Shown here: piece after piece, positions 9,906 through 22,926 of the stretch
Layout: each line of letters opens with the position of its first letter
Position numbering within the stretch: the stretch's first letter is position 1
Origin: Ephydatia muelleri
Lineage: Eukaryota > Porifera > Demospongiae > Spongillida > Spongillidae
Direction: 5' to 3'
Length of the DNA: 64,000 nucleotides
Assembly: GCA_013339895.1 (NCBI GenBank)
Contig: JABACO010000023.1
Location: 5,866,061-5,930,060 of the forward strand
Translations under genes and position numbers: made by a program
The notes under the pieces: generated by a model
Database searches by the model: none
The model's input: only the letters and a program-made list of their open reading frames with translations
Told to the model about the DNA's origin: nothing

Positions 9906-10672
9906 CATCATCTATCAGCATGCAATCAGGATGGCAGAAGCAGTGGGTATTCAGCCATCACAAACTAGGGTTGCTGGAAAGCAGAAGCACAGACAGAATA
10001 CCAAAGCTGATATACCCAAGCAGTACTACCTGAGAAATCGTGGAATTCCATTTATGATCATGGAATTGGATGAACAGTTTTCAGGTAAGATGCAAGCAAT
10101 TTCAGAAAGGGACATAATATAATAGGAATTGTTAGCTCACACCATAATACAATGTAATTACCAACATCTGGCATACATGTGCATGTGTTAACCAGTGCAA
10201 TGATCTTTACTTTCAGAAATGTCACTAAAGGCAAGCTCTCTTCTAGGACTAATTCCTGCTATTATCTGTAACAAGGATATCAGCATCAATGGAGCAGTTG
10301 ATATTTACAAAGATGACTTACCTTCCCCAGAACTAATTGATATGGAGCTTGCAAGATGGAAGAGCAAATTTGAAGGGAAACAAGCAAGTTAAGATAATAC
10401 CTGACAGCTGTGCAAAAGCAATTAAAGTGTGTGACAAGGTTATATACCCAAATATTTCAGTTCTACTACAAATAGCATGTACACTCCCAGTCACATCTTG
10501 CGAGTGTGAACGCAGCGCTAGCACTTTGTGTAGACTGAATACATACATTCGTGCTAGCATGACCGAAGAATGGCTAACTAACCTAGCTCTGATACATATA
10601 TATTATGAATCATCAGTTGATCTGGAAGAAGTAGTGCAGAGCAGAAGACTAGAACTGAACGATAATGATTAA
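9906..10672 (+). pseudogene. hAT transposase C-terminal part (ZMYM1-like), with a spliced intron
   Basis: Recognisable hAT protein of the group often annotated as ZMYM1-like. The first block, 9906-10089, includes AEAVGIQPSQTRVAGKQKHR and IPFMIMELDEQFS. It ends at a GT donor near 10090, and a TTTCAG acceptor near 10216 leads into EMSLKASSLLGLIP. The frame changes near 10390. The last block is the hAT dimerisation region with CTLPVTSCECERSAS and LALIHIYY, ending with a stop at 10672. A clean GT..AG intron inside the coding region is unusual for a dead transposon and leaves open a host-adopted origin. The N-terminal DDE part is not recognisable here, so it is probably a remnant. Confidence 0.65.
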
Positions 10673-11060
10673 TCCTGTTGTCAACTGTGTGATGTGTATC
10701 ACCAGCTTCAAGTTACTGCACAATGTCTTGTAGATAGCCGTATTTTCAGTACAGTTCTGTTTAAATAAATAAAATTGGCATGCATTTACACACAGTAACA
10801 ATTTCGACATCATTTGCAGAAAATCGCTTTACTCTAACTGGCCCCCCAAACATTGAGTTCCACTGTCTTAGTTATAGATCCCCCCCCCCACCAGACTTCC
10901 TGGCTACGGCCGTATATTTAGAACGAGAAAGTGTGGTCAACCGTTGATCGATGTCTACGTCTCAAAGCAGCTGAGCCTTCCAGGAAATTGAATAATCATA
11001 ATTTGGAATTTCCAAATGTTGATCTTCCAACACCTCAGGTGTTTCTTCCCGTGCCTGGAC
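10673..11060. other. Non-coding; possible hAT-type end
   Basis: Contains an AATAAATAAA signal near 10764 after the hAT fragment and a 10-base C run at 10880-10889. The reverse complement of about 10880-10915 (GGCCGTAGCCAGGAAGTC followed by a G run) resembles the terminal sequence of many hAT elements. No matching left end was found. Confidence 0.3.
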
Positions 11061-11530
11061 TACTATGCCCCAAGTAGACACTGATGCACTAGACTATTAG
11101 TACCAGTCATTTATCATCAAGCAGCAGTCTCCCAGCTCAATCAAAGCTTCCAGCCTGCACTATTATGCCCCATCCAGACTGGGGCAAGGGCCAGTTATTT
11201 ACCATCAGGCAGCAACCTAGTATCATGTTTTCCAGCTCGAATCCAGCTTCCAGTCTGCACTACTATCAGTATGCCCCAACTAGACACCAGCACCCCTAGT
11301 ACAGAGACTGGGGCGAGTACCTGTAGCAGTGCCAGTTGTTTATCATCAAGCAGCAGCCTAGTAGGCCTATCATGTTTCCCAGCTCGAATCCAGCTTCCAG
11401 TCTGCACTACTATGCCCCAACTAGACACCAGCACTTACCTAATACAGAGACTGGGGCAAGTCCTAGTAGCAGTGCCAGTCATTTGCCATCAAGCCTAGTC
11501 ATGTCTCCCAACTCGAATCCTTCCTGCCTC
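11060..11530. repeat. Diverged tandem repeat, four units of about 100-140 bp
   Basis: The landmark GCCCCA recurs at 11067, 11167, 11273 and 11413, each followed by related text: TAGACACCAGCAC, GACTGGGGC, GCCAGT(T/C)(A/G)TTT, ATCA(A/G)GCAGCAG, CCAGCTCGAATCCAGCTTCC, CTGCACTACTAT. The last two units are closest. Short open frames in the array come from repetition and I do not read them as genes. Confidence 0.75.
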
Positions 11531-11564
11531 TCCAAGGCTCAAAAATTCCCACTGCGATAGTTTG

Positions 11565-13606
11565 GCACTCAACAACGTGGCCTTTCCGCCATATGGTATG
11601 ATAGCTATCCATGGCTGCACTATCTCGAAGATGAGGATGTTTGTGCAACAGCTGTTGAGCAAAAGATACCAATTACTGGATATATGGATACTATTTTCTC
11701 TGCCTTGGGTTTCTGTAACTGGAAAAAGGCAGTAGAAAAATTCAGTAAGCACGAGAGATCTGCTTGCCACCGCATGCCTTGATGATGATCACAGCTGCTA
11801 AAACAGTAGGCATGGATGTAGGAGACAAGCATAGTGTTAATTATGCAGAGCAGATGGCCCTTAACTGTAAATGTCTTCTCACCATCATTTCTTCTATTCA
11901 ATTCTTGGTTCGTCAAGGATTAGCCTTACATGGAACTTACACGAACAGTGATGATCATTTGAATGGCATTAGAGGTGAAGTAGACAGTAATTTTATGCAA
12001 TTGTTGTTTCAGAGGAAACAGGAGGTGCCAGGCGTTGACACATGACTGAAAAAATCATGGGGTCAATTTATTTGTCCTGAAATCCAGAACGAGCTTTTAC
12101 AAATGATGGGACTTTCGGTTCTTAGGAAAGTTGCTGGAAGGCTTGCAGGACAGTATTATACCATAATGGCAGATGAAACAACAGATATATCAAATACAGA
12201 ACAACTTGTCCTTTGTCTTCACTTTGTGGATAATCAGCTTGTTAGCCATGAGGAGTTTATTGGTCTACATTCTATGGATGATACCACAGCTGAACGCATC
12301 ACTCGAACCATTGAAGACATTTTGCTGCAACTGTCTCTCCTTCTTGAGAACTGTCGTGGACAGTGCTATGATAGGGCCTGTTCAATGGCTGGCTGCAAAA
12401 CTGGAGTAAGTACCAAAAGAGATTGAGAGCATTATATACACGTTGTTATTCACTAAATTTAGCTGTACAAGAAGCCATCAAAGGTAATAAAATTCTTCAA
12501 GATACATTGGACACAGTTGAAGAAATCGCAAAACTGATTAAAAAATCTCCCAGGTGACAAGTGATTTTATTCATCTAGATGTACCAGGAATTCGGTTGCT
12601 ATGTCCTACTCGTTGGACTGTTAGAGCATCAGCTTTGACTTCCATATCAGAGAGTTATGAAGCATTGGTGGAAATATGGGGTCAAGCCAAAGAAATTGTG
12701 AGTGACAGTGAAATGCGAACTCGCATAGGAGGGGTTGCAAAGCAAATGGAGACATTTGACTTCTTCTTTGGAGTCAAGCTAGGCAGAATAGTGCTGAACA
12801 TGGCAGATAACCTATCAAAAGCACTGCAGGGGTCCTCTGTATCAGCTTCTGATGGTCAAAGCCTCATGAAAATGACAGTTGCGACCATACAAAGCATGAG
12901 ATCAGACAAATCCTTCACCTCTTTCTGGCAATGGTTGAAACAAAACGTGAAAATTGCAATATACAAATTGGAGATCAGTGTTTCCGCGCCACCAAAAAAT
13001 GCAAAGAAGATTTGAGATTGGTACATCGGTTTCTGAGGCTCAAAATTCTGTTGAAGCTACATACCGAATAGTATACTGTGAAGTCATTGATTATAGCGGC
13101 GATTTGATCAAGATGGATATAAAGTTCTGTGCAAATTAGAGGAGCTCCTTTGTGATCCTAAATGCAGGCTAAATGAATGCAATGAAATTCTAGATCTGTA
13201 TGAGAAGGACTTTGATCTTGAGCATCTGCAGCTGGCCATCCAATTGTCTGTTTTGCACTGCAATCTTCCCTTTGAAGTTCATAGTCAGACTGGTGGTATG
13301 AAATTAAAAAGACAATTTCTGCAACAACTCAATTCAGCTCAACGTCAGCTATACACAGAGGTATTGAAGCTTGCAAAATCAATTCTTGTAATCTCAGCAA
13401 CAAATGCAGTTAGTGAATGAACATTTAGTGCCTTTAGACGCTTGAAGACATGGCTGAGGAGTACCGTGCATCAGACTCGGTTAAACTGGTGCATGATTTT
13501 ACATGTGCATAAAGATGATACAGATATGTTAGACCTTCAAGCAATGGCAAATGACTTCGTAAGTCATAATTCAAGCCGCCATACTGTATTTGGAACATTT
13601 GTTTAA
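11565..13606 (+). pseudogene. hAT transposase (ZMYM1-like) with TTF-type N-terminus, degraded
   Basis: Blocks of one hAT protein in order. A TTF-type zinc region lies at 11608-11775 (WLHYLEDEDV, GFCNWKKAVEKFSKHE). The DDE part lies at 12090-12410 (IMADETTDISNTEQLVLCL and CYDRACSMAG). The helical insertion region is at 12554-12940 (LCPTRWTVRASAL). The C-terminal dimerisation block is at 13375-13605 (SATNAVSE..FSAFRRLKTWLRST). The blocks change frame several times and include stops, for example in the C-terminal motif, so it is dead. It is about the length of a full transposase and more decayed than the hAT at 45-47 kb. Terminal repeats were not identified. Confidence 0.8.
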
Positions 13607-13674
13607 TGCATACTGCACAGAATGTACATTTTTACCTATGCATCATTTTATCATGACTCATGAATATTAATTAG

Positions 13675-13694
13675 CCCCCCCCCCCCCCCCCCCC
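13675..13694 (+). repeat. Poly-C run (20 bases)
   Basis: An uninterrupted C tract just 3' of the hAT remnant. Similar C runs occur at 10880 and 34870. Confidence 0.9.
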
Positions 13695-14624
13695 AAAATT
13701 GTTGTGATTGACTACACAGCCATTGTACGGCCATGAATGTAACTCAAAATAGAACAAAGTTGGTTGATCACGTGTATCTGCTGTGCTTCCAGATTGACCA
13801 TCAACCATTTATGAACCTCATCAGCAAAAAAGATATTTTGGCGAAGCACATTGCCAATGGTGGAGAGGCAATATTTAAACGTGTGGTTGCACTAGCTGAC
13901 ATTAAATTTTTGTACATAATGTTGCTGATAAATAGTATCCACCTTACACCCTTCATATGTATATGTACTTCCCACACAAACGGCGCCAGTGCACACACTC
14001 CTTCTGCCCTAGCACTGATAACCCTCTGCATTCCTTGAGCGTTATCAGAAAAGGATGTTGATGCTAACAACAACTTGCAGATTAGCTGCAAATTCATAGC
14101 ACTCATTTAGTGTTCCCTCTATCAGCCTTTGTCCACACAGTAGCAGTTGCGTCATGTGGTAATCAATTCAATTCTGTATCGTATGTTCAAATGTCAATCC
14201 AATGACCACAACGTTATTTTTAATAAGATACGGTGACAGATGTGTTCCGTTAAATCTTTTGCTGGCATGCCTTTGGCTTATGAAAATACTAGTCTTACCT
14301 CCTAATGTTGCGCAGGAGGGCCGCAGTATCGGATCTTGTACCCGCCCTTTCCGAATGTGCCGCCGGGCCTTATAAACAAGGCTTGCGCAGGATACGCAAT
14401 TTAAAGAGTGCGTGTTCATTATAAATAAAAGGGAATGAGCTTGTTGTTAATGTATGTATTTTACTGCTGTTCTGAGCTTTGAAACATAGGGTGAGGTGTT
14501 TCTTCACACGCAGCTAGCTACAGATATGTACAAAAATTTTCCCAGCCGCACGCAGTGACGTCGACCTCTAATTGCACGCTAAATAAATGATTGATTTTAA
14601 AGCCTTAGCATCGTGGAGTTAAAT
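13695..14624. other. Intergenic stretch upstream of the UBF-like gene
   Basis: No convincing coding region; the small frames here lack recognisable domains. 14310-14420 is richer in G+C than its surroundings and holds CCCGCCC (about 14340) and CTTATAAACA (about 14368), so it may include promoter sequence for the downstream gene. That is a guess from position and composition. Confidence 0.3.
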
Positions 14625-17600
14625 ATGGGAAAGAAGAGACAAGGAACCGGTAATTATTTTTGAAACATGCGACAGGGTGAACCGCGTTAGAAAAATAACC
14701 GTTGTATTGGCATACTCAGGAGACCAAAGTGGGACTGTAACTAAAAAGAAGAAGCTAGATTTAATTGCAAACCCAAGTACGCAAGGATCCAGCTTAGCTT
14801 CACCAGAACCTCCTGCAATCGTCACGCAAAAAGCGACCGTGGCTGCAGCTAAGCCCAGTGTAATCCCTGGAAAGGAAAATGGAGCTTTAAGAAAAGGTAT
14901 GATTTGTGCATAGAGTAAAAAATTGCAGAACCGTTCAACACGTGAATTTAGGTAGCGCTAAAAGGAAAAATGGCAACATCACGCCAAAATGTGTTGAGGC
15001 AACTGAACAAAAATCTGGTGCCATCAAGCAAGAATCTATCAAGCCAACTGTTCACTCGGCTGTTATCACGGGAGAGCATAGTGTGCCAGTTACTCCAGAG
15101 GCCGACACCAGTTTACAAGTAAAAGCCAAGAAGCACCCCAGACGTAAAAATTTCTGCTTAGAACCGCAAGGGAAATGTAAACAGAGTATATTTTTCGAGC
15201 TTATCTGTACTTTCAGTTGCGTTCTCTTCATGCAGCATGGCTTCCTCATATTGCGGGTCTTGTCGTGCATAGGCTGATGACCCTTGCAGCAAGTCTGGGA
15301 ATAGATCCACTCTGCCATCCAGAGAGCATATGCACCCAGCAAGGCATTTTTTCTGACGAAGACATAAGGATCATGTGTCAGTACATTTCAAACCAGGTTA
15401 GCAATTAATAGACTAGTGAAATAGGTGCCAAATGTTTTGCATGTTTTGAAGCTTTAAGGTGTGTCCAGGTGAAAATGATGGTGTCAAAGAGAATAATAAC
15501 TTCGAACCTTGGCACATAAGATTTCATATATGTGATTTGATAATTGATTGCTCATCAGCTCCCTAAACTACCTTTTCACAAGATTAAATTGTGCGATTTT
15601 AAGGCCCTCACAATATGCTGCATTTAGTATATATGATATTGTAAAACAATTCTTCTAACTGCTGCTGCTTGTCATTGGGTCTCCAGACTATTAATATGTC
15701 TCTGGCACTGTATACACCATTACACTCTGACTTGATGGAAATGGAATGTGATTGTACTGTACATCTCTGCTATACTGACTGTGATTATAATAGTACATAA
15801 GGTCGTCATGTTTTCAACAATTTATTAACCCTCTTAGTTTTTAAAAACCATCAACTTCTGCTGCTTTGCCCATTCCCTCTTTAATTGATTTGGGGCCATC
15901 AGTAGCAACCCTTTTGCCAAGATAAAACATGAGGAACTTTGTCAAGATTGTCTGGAACTTTGTCAAGTTTGTGTTCTGCTTCATCAGCATTCTGTGCACC
16001 ATACCAATGAACCATTCATCGCTGGACAAACACTTTGATTTGGAAATTAAACACTGCTTCTTGTGTGAAGACAGTCAACTCCAAGAGAAATGGCCAAGAC
16101 AGCTGATGCTATATGCATAATCGTTCACATCTATTGTTTATGGAGACATAATATAACATTTATAAACAGTCTGGCTAATTGACCTTTCTCATTTTGACCA
16201 ACATTTTTGTGTATGAATATGGAGCCTGAGTTCTGTTGCATGTGTACCTAGGATGCCCATGCAGTCCAACATTTGCTACTAGGTTAAGATCATATACACT
16301 ATGTCTTAGTGCGCACTGAGGAGTAGATATATAAACGTGTTTATATGTTGTTGACGTCCAACATTTTCTATTATGTGTAACTATTTGATAATAATAGTTC
16401 AATACAAAGTTCCTCTGCCTCAAGTACAAGCCTGATTAGGAGAGTGCTTACATATGAGAGACGTTGAGGCGACTGTACAAGACTTGGAATCACTTTTGAC
16501 GTTAGTTATTTAATCTTGTGGCAAGGCGTGACTTCAGGTGTGAGAAAGCCTCGAGAGCTTTTTTGCCCCATGCTCCCTATAATTCTAAAGCCAAGAGAAT
16601 ACAAGCCCACCCGAGCACAGAGCATGTGGTGCCTTTGGCTCAGTGCTCTGTGGCACTTTGTGTGGTGTACTGCTATACCCAAATTTATACTACTTGTGTG
16701 GCATTGCGTCGTAAGGGCAAATTTCTCTCCTCTGTGCTAGTGTAGGTATTGGTGTCATACTGCTTCTTGTTTCACTCTATTGTATTCTAGCAGCACGCAC
16801 TAGAAGAACATGAGGCCAGTTGGAGTTGGCTTACATGTCAGCGTGGTTTCTATGTTTGTGTTGAATACGCAGAGGATTGTTAGTCACAAGACGATATGAA
16901 TGCTGCAATTGCTGGCAAAAGCCCTCCAACTAAATGAATTGGTTATTATTTGTGTGTTGCATCATATCCAGCCACATGAAATTTTGTGACAAACTTTAAT
17001 GTATTTTGCCAAAAACAATGCAAACTCGATTTTTCTTATAGCCTTACTGTTAAGTGACAGAACTTAATTCTCAACATCACACTACGCTTCATACGAATGG
17101 TATAGGCAGTAAAAATGATGATTATAATTTTCTCCGTTAAACATGGTTTTTAAAAATTTACTACAGCAGATTTTGAGAACATCTTTGCACTTTTGTCCAG
17201 AGAAATTTAGAAACGAAGAATAAATACTGGGAGGAAAAAATGCATTAAGACTAAATTTGTGTTGCATTATAATAGAATTATTATTGATGTGCTAGGTTAT
17301 TCTCATGGATGCTTGAAGGCCCAACCATTTATTATATTGTTTGCATGAAGTGTTTAATTAAATGGCGACAAGCCTGCAATTATTTACCATTTTACAGTAT
17401 CCAGATGGTTCAGTACAGTCAATTTTAAGTGACTTTGAACCATATGCAAAGCTGACAGAAAAAAATATCATCAAACATAATGTTGACGTAAAGGTAGGTG
17501 TGTAATACTCAAGAAACTTTGGTTGCATTAATGGCTGCTATTTGATGGTTTCCTTAGTACAAGGACATTATTCCCAAACCGCCAATGTCATCGTACTTTT

Positions 17601-19185
17601 TGTTTCACCAAAGAAAGCTTGGATCACTGAAGATGAAATATCCAAACCTGAAGGCCACGGAATTGTCACAGAAAGTTGGACTCAAGTGGAACAAACTACA
17701 TCCAGAAAAGAAAGAATTATACACAAAGGAGTATCATCGCCTGAAAGAAGAATATAAATTGCAGTTGGAGCAATTCTATGCAGACCATCCAGACGCCAAG
17801 CCCATCTCTGCAAGCAAAAGCACATCTAAGTCAGCCCTGCCTGCTACAACACACTTGCAGGAGGTTAGTAACATGCTTGTAATGTGATTTAGATTTATCT
17901 TCATTCATTTTGTTTTAGTTGAAGAAACTGGTGCCTAAGTGTGTAAGATCAGCTTATGCTCTATTCTGCCAAGAAAGACGAAAACCTATGCAGGCAAAGC
18001 ACCCTGAACTCAAATCAGCAGAAATTACAGTTTGCCTTCGCAGCAAATGGGTAAAACTTAGTAAAGAAGAGAAGGTATGCATACATGTAGTTACCGCATG
18101 TGCAGTAAGTTTATTGATGATATAATTATAGGCTCCCTTCATGAAACAATTCGAACAAATGAGAACAGAGTACAAAACTAAAATGGAGCAGTTCATCAGG
18201 GAACATCCTGATGCAGAAGAGTTGTTACAGTATGTTATGTGAATAGTTCCTATTTGTGTATCGTATGGGAGGGGTATTACAATAGTCACAATTATTACTA
18301 GTACTTTTGGATACCTACACGTACCTACCATGACTTGGGACATTTACATATATGCAGTAATGGCTATGTACCTTTACGTTCTCTAAATTGATGCACATAT
18401 CCATGGATCCATGTTGAAATATGCCATTCACCACACAAATCTGTAGCCATGGGTAATACAATAAGCACTGAGCCTTGCAAGGAATGAGTAACACATGCCA
18501 TTCATTGTACAGGGTGTCACACAATTTCTGCAGTCACTTTAGAAAATCAGTATTAGAATAGGTTACTGATTTCATCATGTTCAGGCTAAATATGATTTAA
18601 AGGAGGACATGGTATGTAAATAGTCTAATCATTACGCTGCGCAATGCTGCTCTGGGGCATTCCCCTAGTCTTAATGGCAGGCAGCTGTTCGGTCTTTTGT
18701 GCTCCGCTACAGAAAGATGGAAACAGTTTATTTATTCAACACTGTGACAGCTACAACAAGAGCAGCCTCGCCATTTTCCGCTGCCAAATGATAATTAAAG
18801 TTGTTTTCTAGCATCCATATACATATAGGATGCTGCTGTGTCCAGTATTTGTGCCCATAATAATGGTTGCTCCAATCAAGTCTTCAAGTTCCCTTATTAT
18901 TATTATTTTTTGCAGAACAAAAAGTAGCAAAAAAGCTGAGCTGCCGAAAGCGAAGTAAGTTAAATGAGGTGAAAATAAACACCCATCAGTTCACTATCCC
19001 CCACCCACCCACACACCAGTGATGATGCCACACAGTCCCAGTCACTGCCTGTCCAGACTAAAGATAATAAGCCAGATACTAATGAGGATGAAATTGAGAA
19101 GGATGCGAATGTGACAAGTGATGTGGATATGCCAAGCAGTGATGAGGAAGAGAGCTGTGAAGAGGAAGAGAGCAGTAGTGACTGA
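14625..19185 (+). CDS. UBF-like protein with two HMG boxes and acidic tail (about 10 exons)
   Basis: Probable nuclear/nucleolar HMG-box factor related to UBF, which supports RNA polymerase I transcription. Exons by splice signals: ?14625-14649, 14676-14896, 14952-15118, 15217-15396, 17398-17493, 17558-17863, 17919-18074, 18132-18229, 18916-18954, 19020-19185. Box 1 is in the 17558 exon (IPKPPMSSYFLFHQRKLGS.., ending FYADHPDAKP). Box 2 spans the 17919 and 18132 exons (VRSAYALFCQERRKP.., FIREHPDAEEL). The last exon is an acidic serine/glutamate tail ending EEEESSSD, as in UBF. Vertebrate UBF has six boxes, so this is a short form or a related family. The 5' end is unsettled: the ATG at 14625 does not join the next exon in frame by the obvious donor. 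The second box and tail are the firmest parts. The 2-kb intron (15397-17397) shows no other gene I can support. Confidence 0.7.
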
Positions 19186-19440
19186 ATCAGCTTTGATTCA
19201 TGATTTCACCCATGGTACCTAAGTGTTTTGTTCACCCATTTTATATTTGTTTCATATTTACTTTCATATAACTTTCTTTATGCACACCATTTTATGATAA
19301 TGTATCACTTGCACATCTCCAGCAGTTTTGTGATCATGACCTGAGGTGAATATCGAATTACAACAGAATGAGATATTATTACAAGTTCATATCACGAACA
19401 CGGGAGCGTGCGCGGAATCGCACGTTAATTATATAGTTTA

Positions 19441-20175
19441 ATGAAGAGACACGCTATGGCACTACCGCAGAAGAAATACTACAGGCAGCGAGCCCATTCG
19501 AATCCACTTGCCGACCATAGCTTCGCGTATCCTGCAAGCCCGACCGAAATGCAATGGAAACCGATCTTTCCAGCATGGAATAACGAGCGCTACTGTGTAA
19601 AATTCCTTGACATCGGTTGTGGTTACGGAGGTCTTTTAGTATCCCTGTCACCACTGTTTCAGGACACGTTGATGTTGGGAATGGAAATACGGGTGAAAGT
19701 ATCTGATTATGTTAAGGACAGAATTGAAGCGCTACAAAAGACACGGTCTCCATTATACTCGAACATCGGTGTACTCAGAACCAATGCAATGAAGTACTTG
19801 CCAAATTATTTTGAGAAAGGACAGCTCGAAAAACTTTTTTTTCTATTTCCAGACCCTCATTTCAAGAGAACAAAGCACAAATGGAGAGTTGTTAACTCCT
19901 CTTTGGTGGCTGAATATGCATATTTCTTAAGTCCAGGAGGTATGGTTTATACTGTGACAGATGTTCACGCGCTACATGAGTGGATGGTGCACCACTTCAA
20001 GTTATGTCCACTGTTTGAAGCGGTTTCAGAGGATGAGCTAAGTGCAGACCCTGTATTACCATTATTAGAGAAAAGCTCAGAGGAAGGACAGAAGGTAGCG
20101 AGAAGTGGTGGCAATATCCATAGGGCTTTTTTCAGACGTGTGGAAGATCCTTTTTATGTGAATAAGACAAACTGA
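19441..20175 (+). CDS. METTL1: tRNA (guanine-N7-)-methyltransferase, METTL1/Trm8 type
   Basis: An intronless 244-residue protein that methylates guanosine 46 of tRNAs to m7G, using SAM. In animals and yeast it works with a WD-repeat partner (WDR4/Trm82), not present in this window. The sequence shows the SAM site DIGCGYGG (about residue 58), GMEIR, the family signature [14 protein letters not shown] (about 137-150), the catalytic-side VTDV, and the C-terminal block ending [10 protein letters not shown]. Length is close to the family norm (human about 276). The first ATG at 19441 is used; ATG at 19456 (MALPQKKYY) is an alternative and matches the usual conserved N-terminus slightly better. It starts 255 bp after the UBF-like gene and ends 198 bp before the IBTK start, all on the same strand. 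Confidence 0.95.
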   Translation: MKRHAMALPQKKYYRQRAHSNPLADHSFAYPASPTEMQWKPIFPAWNNERYCVKFLDIGCGYGGLLVSLSPLFQDTLMLGMEIRVKVSDYVKDRIEALQKTRSPLYSNIGVLRTNAMKYLPNYFEKGQLEKLFFLFPDPHFKRTKHKWRVVNSSLVAEYAYFLSPGGMVYTVTDVHALHEWMVHHFKLCPLFEAVSEDELSADPVLPLLEKSSEEGQKVARSGGNIHRAFFRRVEDPFYVNKTN

Positions 20176-20373
20176 TTTTGCGATTTGTCCAGTGCATGTT
20201 GTACAAATTTTTTGGCGGGAAATTTGCGTCTGTCACCGCGATGTTGATATCATTACGTGTAGGATCGTGTGCATAGTATCGACTTCGAACTGAATTTCAG
20301 ACTAAACCTTGTCCTCTTTGAATCTCTACATCGTTTATGGCGGAATAGATACAGCAGAAGTGGCAGACCAATC

Positions 20374-22876
20374 ATGGCAAAGCCGTATCAGGATCTTGAA
20401 TGTACTTCGGAATGCCGCCTGAAGCAACACGCTGAATTCATATTAGCGTGTGTTGCACTGAACAATCTTAGGCTTTTACAACACTGCAGCTCAGTGTGTG
20501 CAAATTACTTGAGAATATCAGATGGTCAAAAACGAACCCCATTGCTTGTGGCGGCATCAATGGGACACCAACGTATTGTTGAGTGGTTGGTGGAAAAGAA
20601 AGCAGTGCCCGTTGATGTAAGAGATCTGGAATCAGGATGGACTCCATTACATAGAAGTTTATTCTTCGGTCATCTTGGAACGGCTGTCTACCTCGTGAAG
20701 GTACTGCATGTACATTACACAAAGCGGTTGGGGAGCTTTTTTGGTAAAGCTTTATAGAGAGAGAAGGTGTGGCGTTAATTAGGCGCGCATGAATGAAGGA
20801 TGTTGTGTTTTTCAGAATGGAGCAAACACGAAACAAAAGGACTATGATGGGCTAGAACCTCTTAGTCTCCTTGGTGACCAACTGATGACTTTAAAGAAGG
20901 AGCAAGGTACACGTCTGCACTGTACGTTCGGTTCGAATTCGCTGTCTTTTCCCCTATTATATAGCTGTAGCTAATGTGTACTTATATACTTGGGGCACTA
21001 ACATCAATACTACTCTTGGCCATGATCACACGCGCAAGCATCCAGAAAAATTGGATACGTCGGAACAGATCATTACACAGGTAAATACATGTACCCAGTA
21101 GAAAGCTATATGTTTGTTCATTAATGTTTGTATTTGTGCATGTATTGATCAAATGAGTCTCCTCTGTTTTTCCATACATGTTGTGTTCCATACCTACGAA
21201 AGAACGTTTTTAGAGTTATAAATAAATGTACATGTTTAGATCTGTACATAAAACATGCTGTTTCTTGAAAGATACCAGTGCTCAGTAATGTTCATTGCAT
21301 ACAAAAACAGTTCTTTTTAAGTATACAAGTATCTACAGAAAGCATTTGGTTATTCCATGGGTTAACTCACTGTTTCCAGCTTTGTGCCTTCAAAGATTAG
21401 GGGCTCGTTTCAGAAGGTAATTAGTGTAGTAATGTGGTGAATGAATTGGCAACTGGCAGGGTATGCCTTATCAGTTAGATATGGGACAACATTGAATGCA
21501 TCTCACACAATTATGAACTGAAATTATGGTTCGTTATTATTTGATGTGCTTAGATGTAAATGCGTCGTTGGAAAACATCTACTAGAAGCACACTTACGGT
21601 AATAATCATTTCAGTCTGGGAGGAAGGTAGTTGATAGACAATTCTTACATGATGGGTCACTTTAATTGGCCCAAGTACAATTCATAGAGATGGCAAATTT
21701 GGGATTAATACTTACATCAGTAGTAACTAATATCGTGTATATACACTGTACGTATATACATTTGTGTCTGTGTGGTATCAGAAAGAGTGATTAGCTTGGA
21801 GATCCACTCATACATGGTTATGCAGGGAGTGTAAGTGAAAAGCTGATCATGTGTTGTAATATGCAAAGTAACTTCGTGTGAAACAGGTTTTCTTCTCAAG
21901 ACATCAAGGTTGCTTATTTGCTGTTGTCCGTATGGCTTAGGTCATGCATTATTTCTAGCTATAGCATTTTATTACCATTTTGTATGTGTCCATGTGTATA
22001 TGAGGGATTGGTTGACATTTTGTGGTTATTTTTGCATTCAGGTTGTACTATGCAAGTTTCACTCTGTGTTTCTGAGCAAAGCTGGTCGTGTGTTGACCAG
22101 TGGCCATGGGCAAGGAGGCAGGCTTGGACATGGCAACGAGCTGAGCGTGATGGTGAGCTCTCTTCTGTGTTGAACTCCATTCAACTTGTGCTGTTATGCA
22201 GGCACCCAAAGTGGTTGAAGCTTTGGTGTTCCAACACTGCATCCAGGTTGCAGCTGCAAGAGATCACACAGTCTTGCTTACTGAGAGGTTGATTATGTGT
22301 GATGTGCACCTATACATCCATATGTCACAGTGACATCATTCTTAATAGCGGGCTTGTGTACTCATGTGGTCTAAATGATGCCCATCAGCTAGGACATGGA
22401 ACAAACCTTACCAACTGTCCCACAGTATTTCTCCTGCCCAAACCTGTGAGCCACTATTAGTACATACCTGTACATTGATGAATCTTACTGTCTCCAATCA
22501 TTTCAGATAAAAGTGCTCAAAAACATTATTTCAGTTGGTGTAGGTCGCTACCACACAGCAGCTTGTTCAACTTCAGAGCTCTATACCTTTGGAAAGAACC
22601 TTGGACAGTTGGGCTTTGAGAAGACTTACGACACACAGATTGCACCCAGATCAGTGAGTGTGTATTATGCACTTAAAATCTCTAAGTAAGATTCTTACAG
22701 GTACCTGGAGTGTCTGTGGATACTGAAGACTCCATTAGTCACCTTTCAGTTAGTGATGCTGGCACTGTGTGTTTGACAAAGAAGAATCGTATATTTCTGT
22801 GTACAGAGTTCACAGTTAAGACAATCAAGTGAGTTGTATACATTTATTTGACAATCATGAGTTGTGTACAATTATG

Positions 22877-22926
<50 letters not shown>

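Noticed and set aside
11195-11560. Open frames on both strands near 11.2-11.5 kb as a small repetitive protein
   Set aside because: Units differ in length by non-multiples of three, so no shared frame is kept across the array.
10930-13740. A TACGGCC target duplication bounding the 11.5-13.6 kb hAT remnant
   Set aside because: Only seven bases match, no inverted ends lie next to them, and the sites are not at recognisable element borders.
13733-14106. Overlapping 101-codon frames on both strands
   Set aside because: Neither shows a domain or conserved motif, and low-stop sequence in both strands is expected by chance here.
15841-16029. Minus-strand frame in the UBF-like gene's 2-kb intron as a gene
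   Set aside because: Sixty-two codons, no domain recognised, no splice or neighbour support; it may be an old element scrap.
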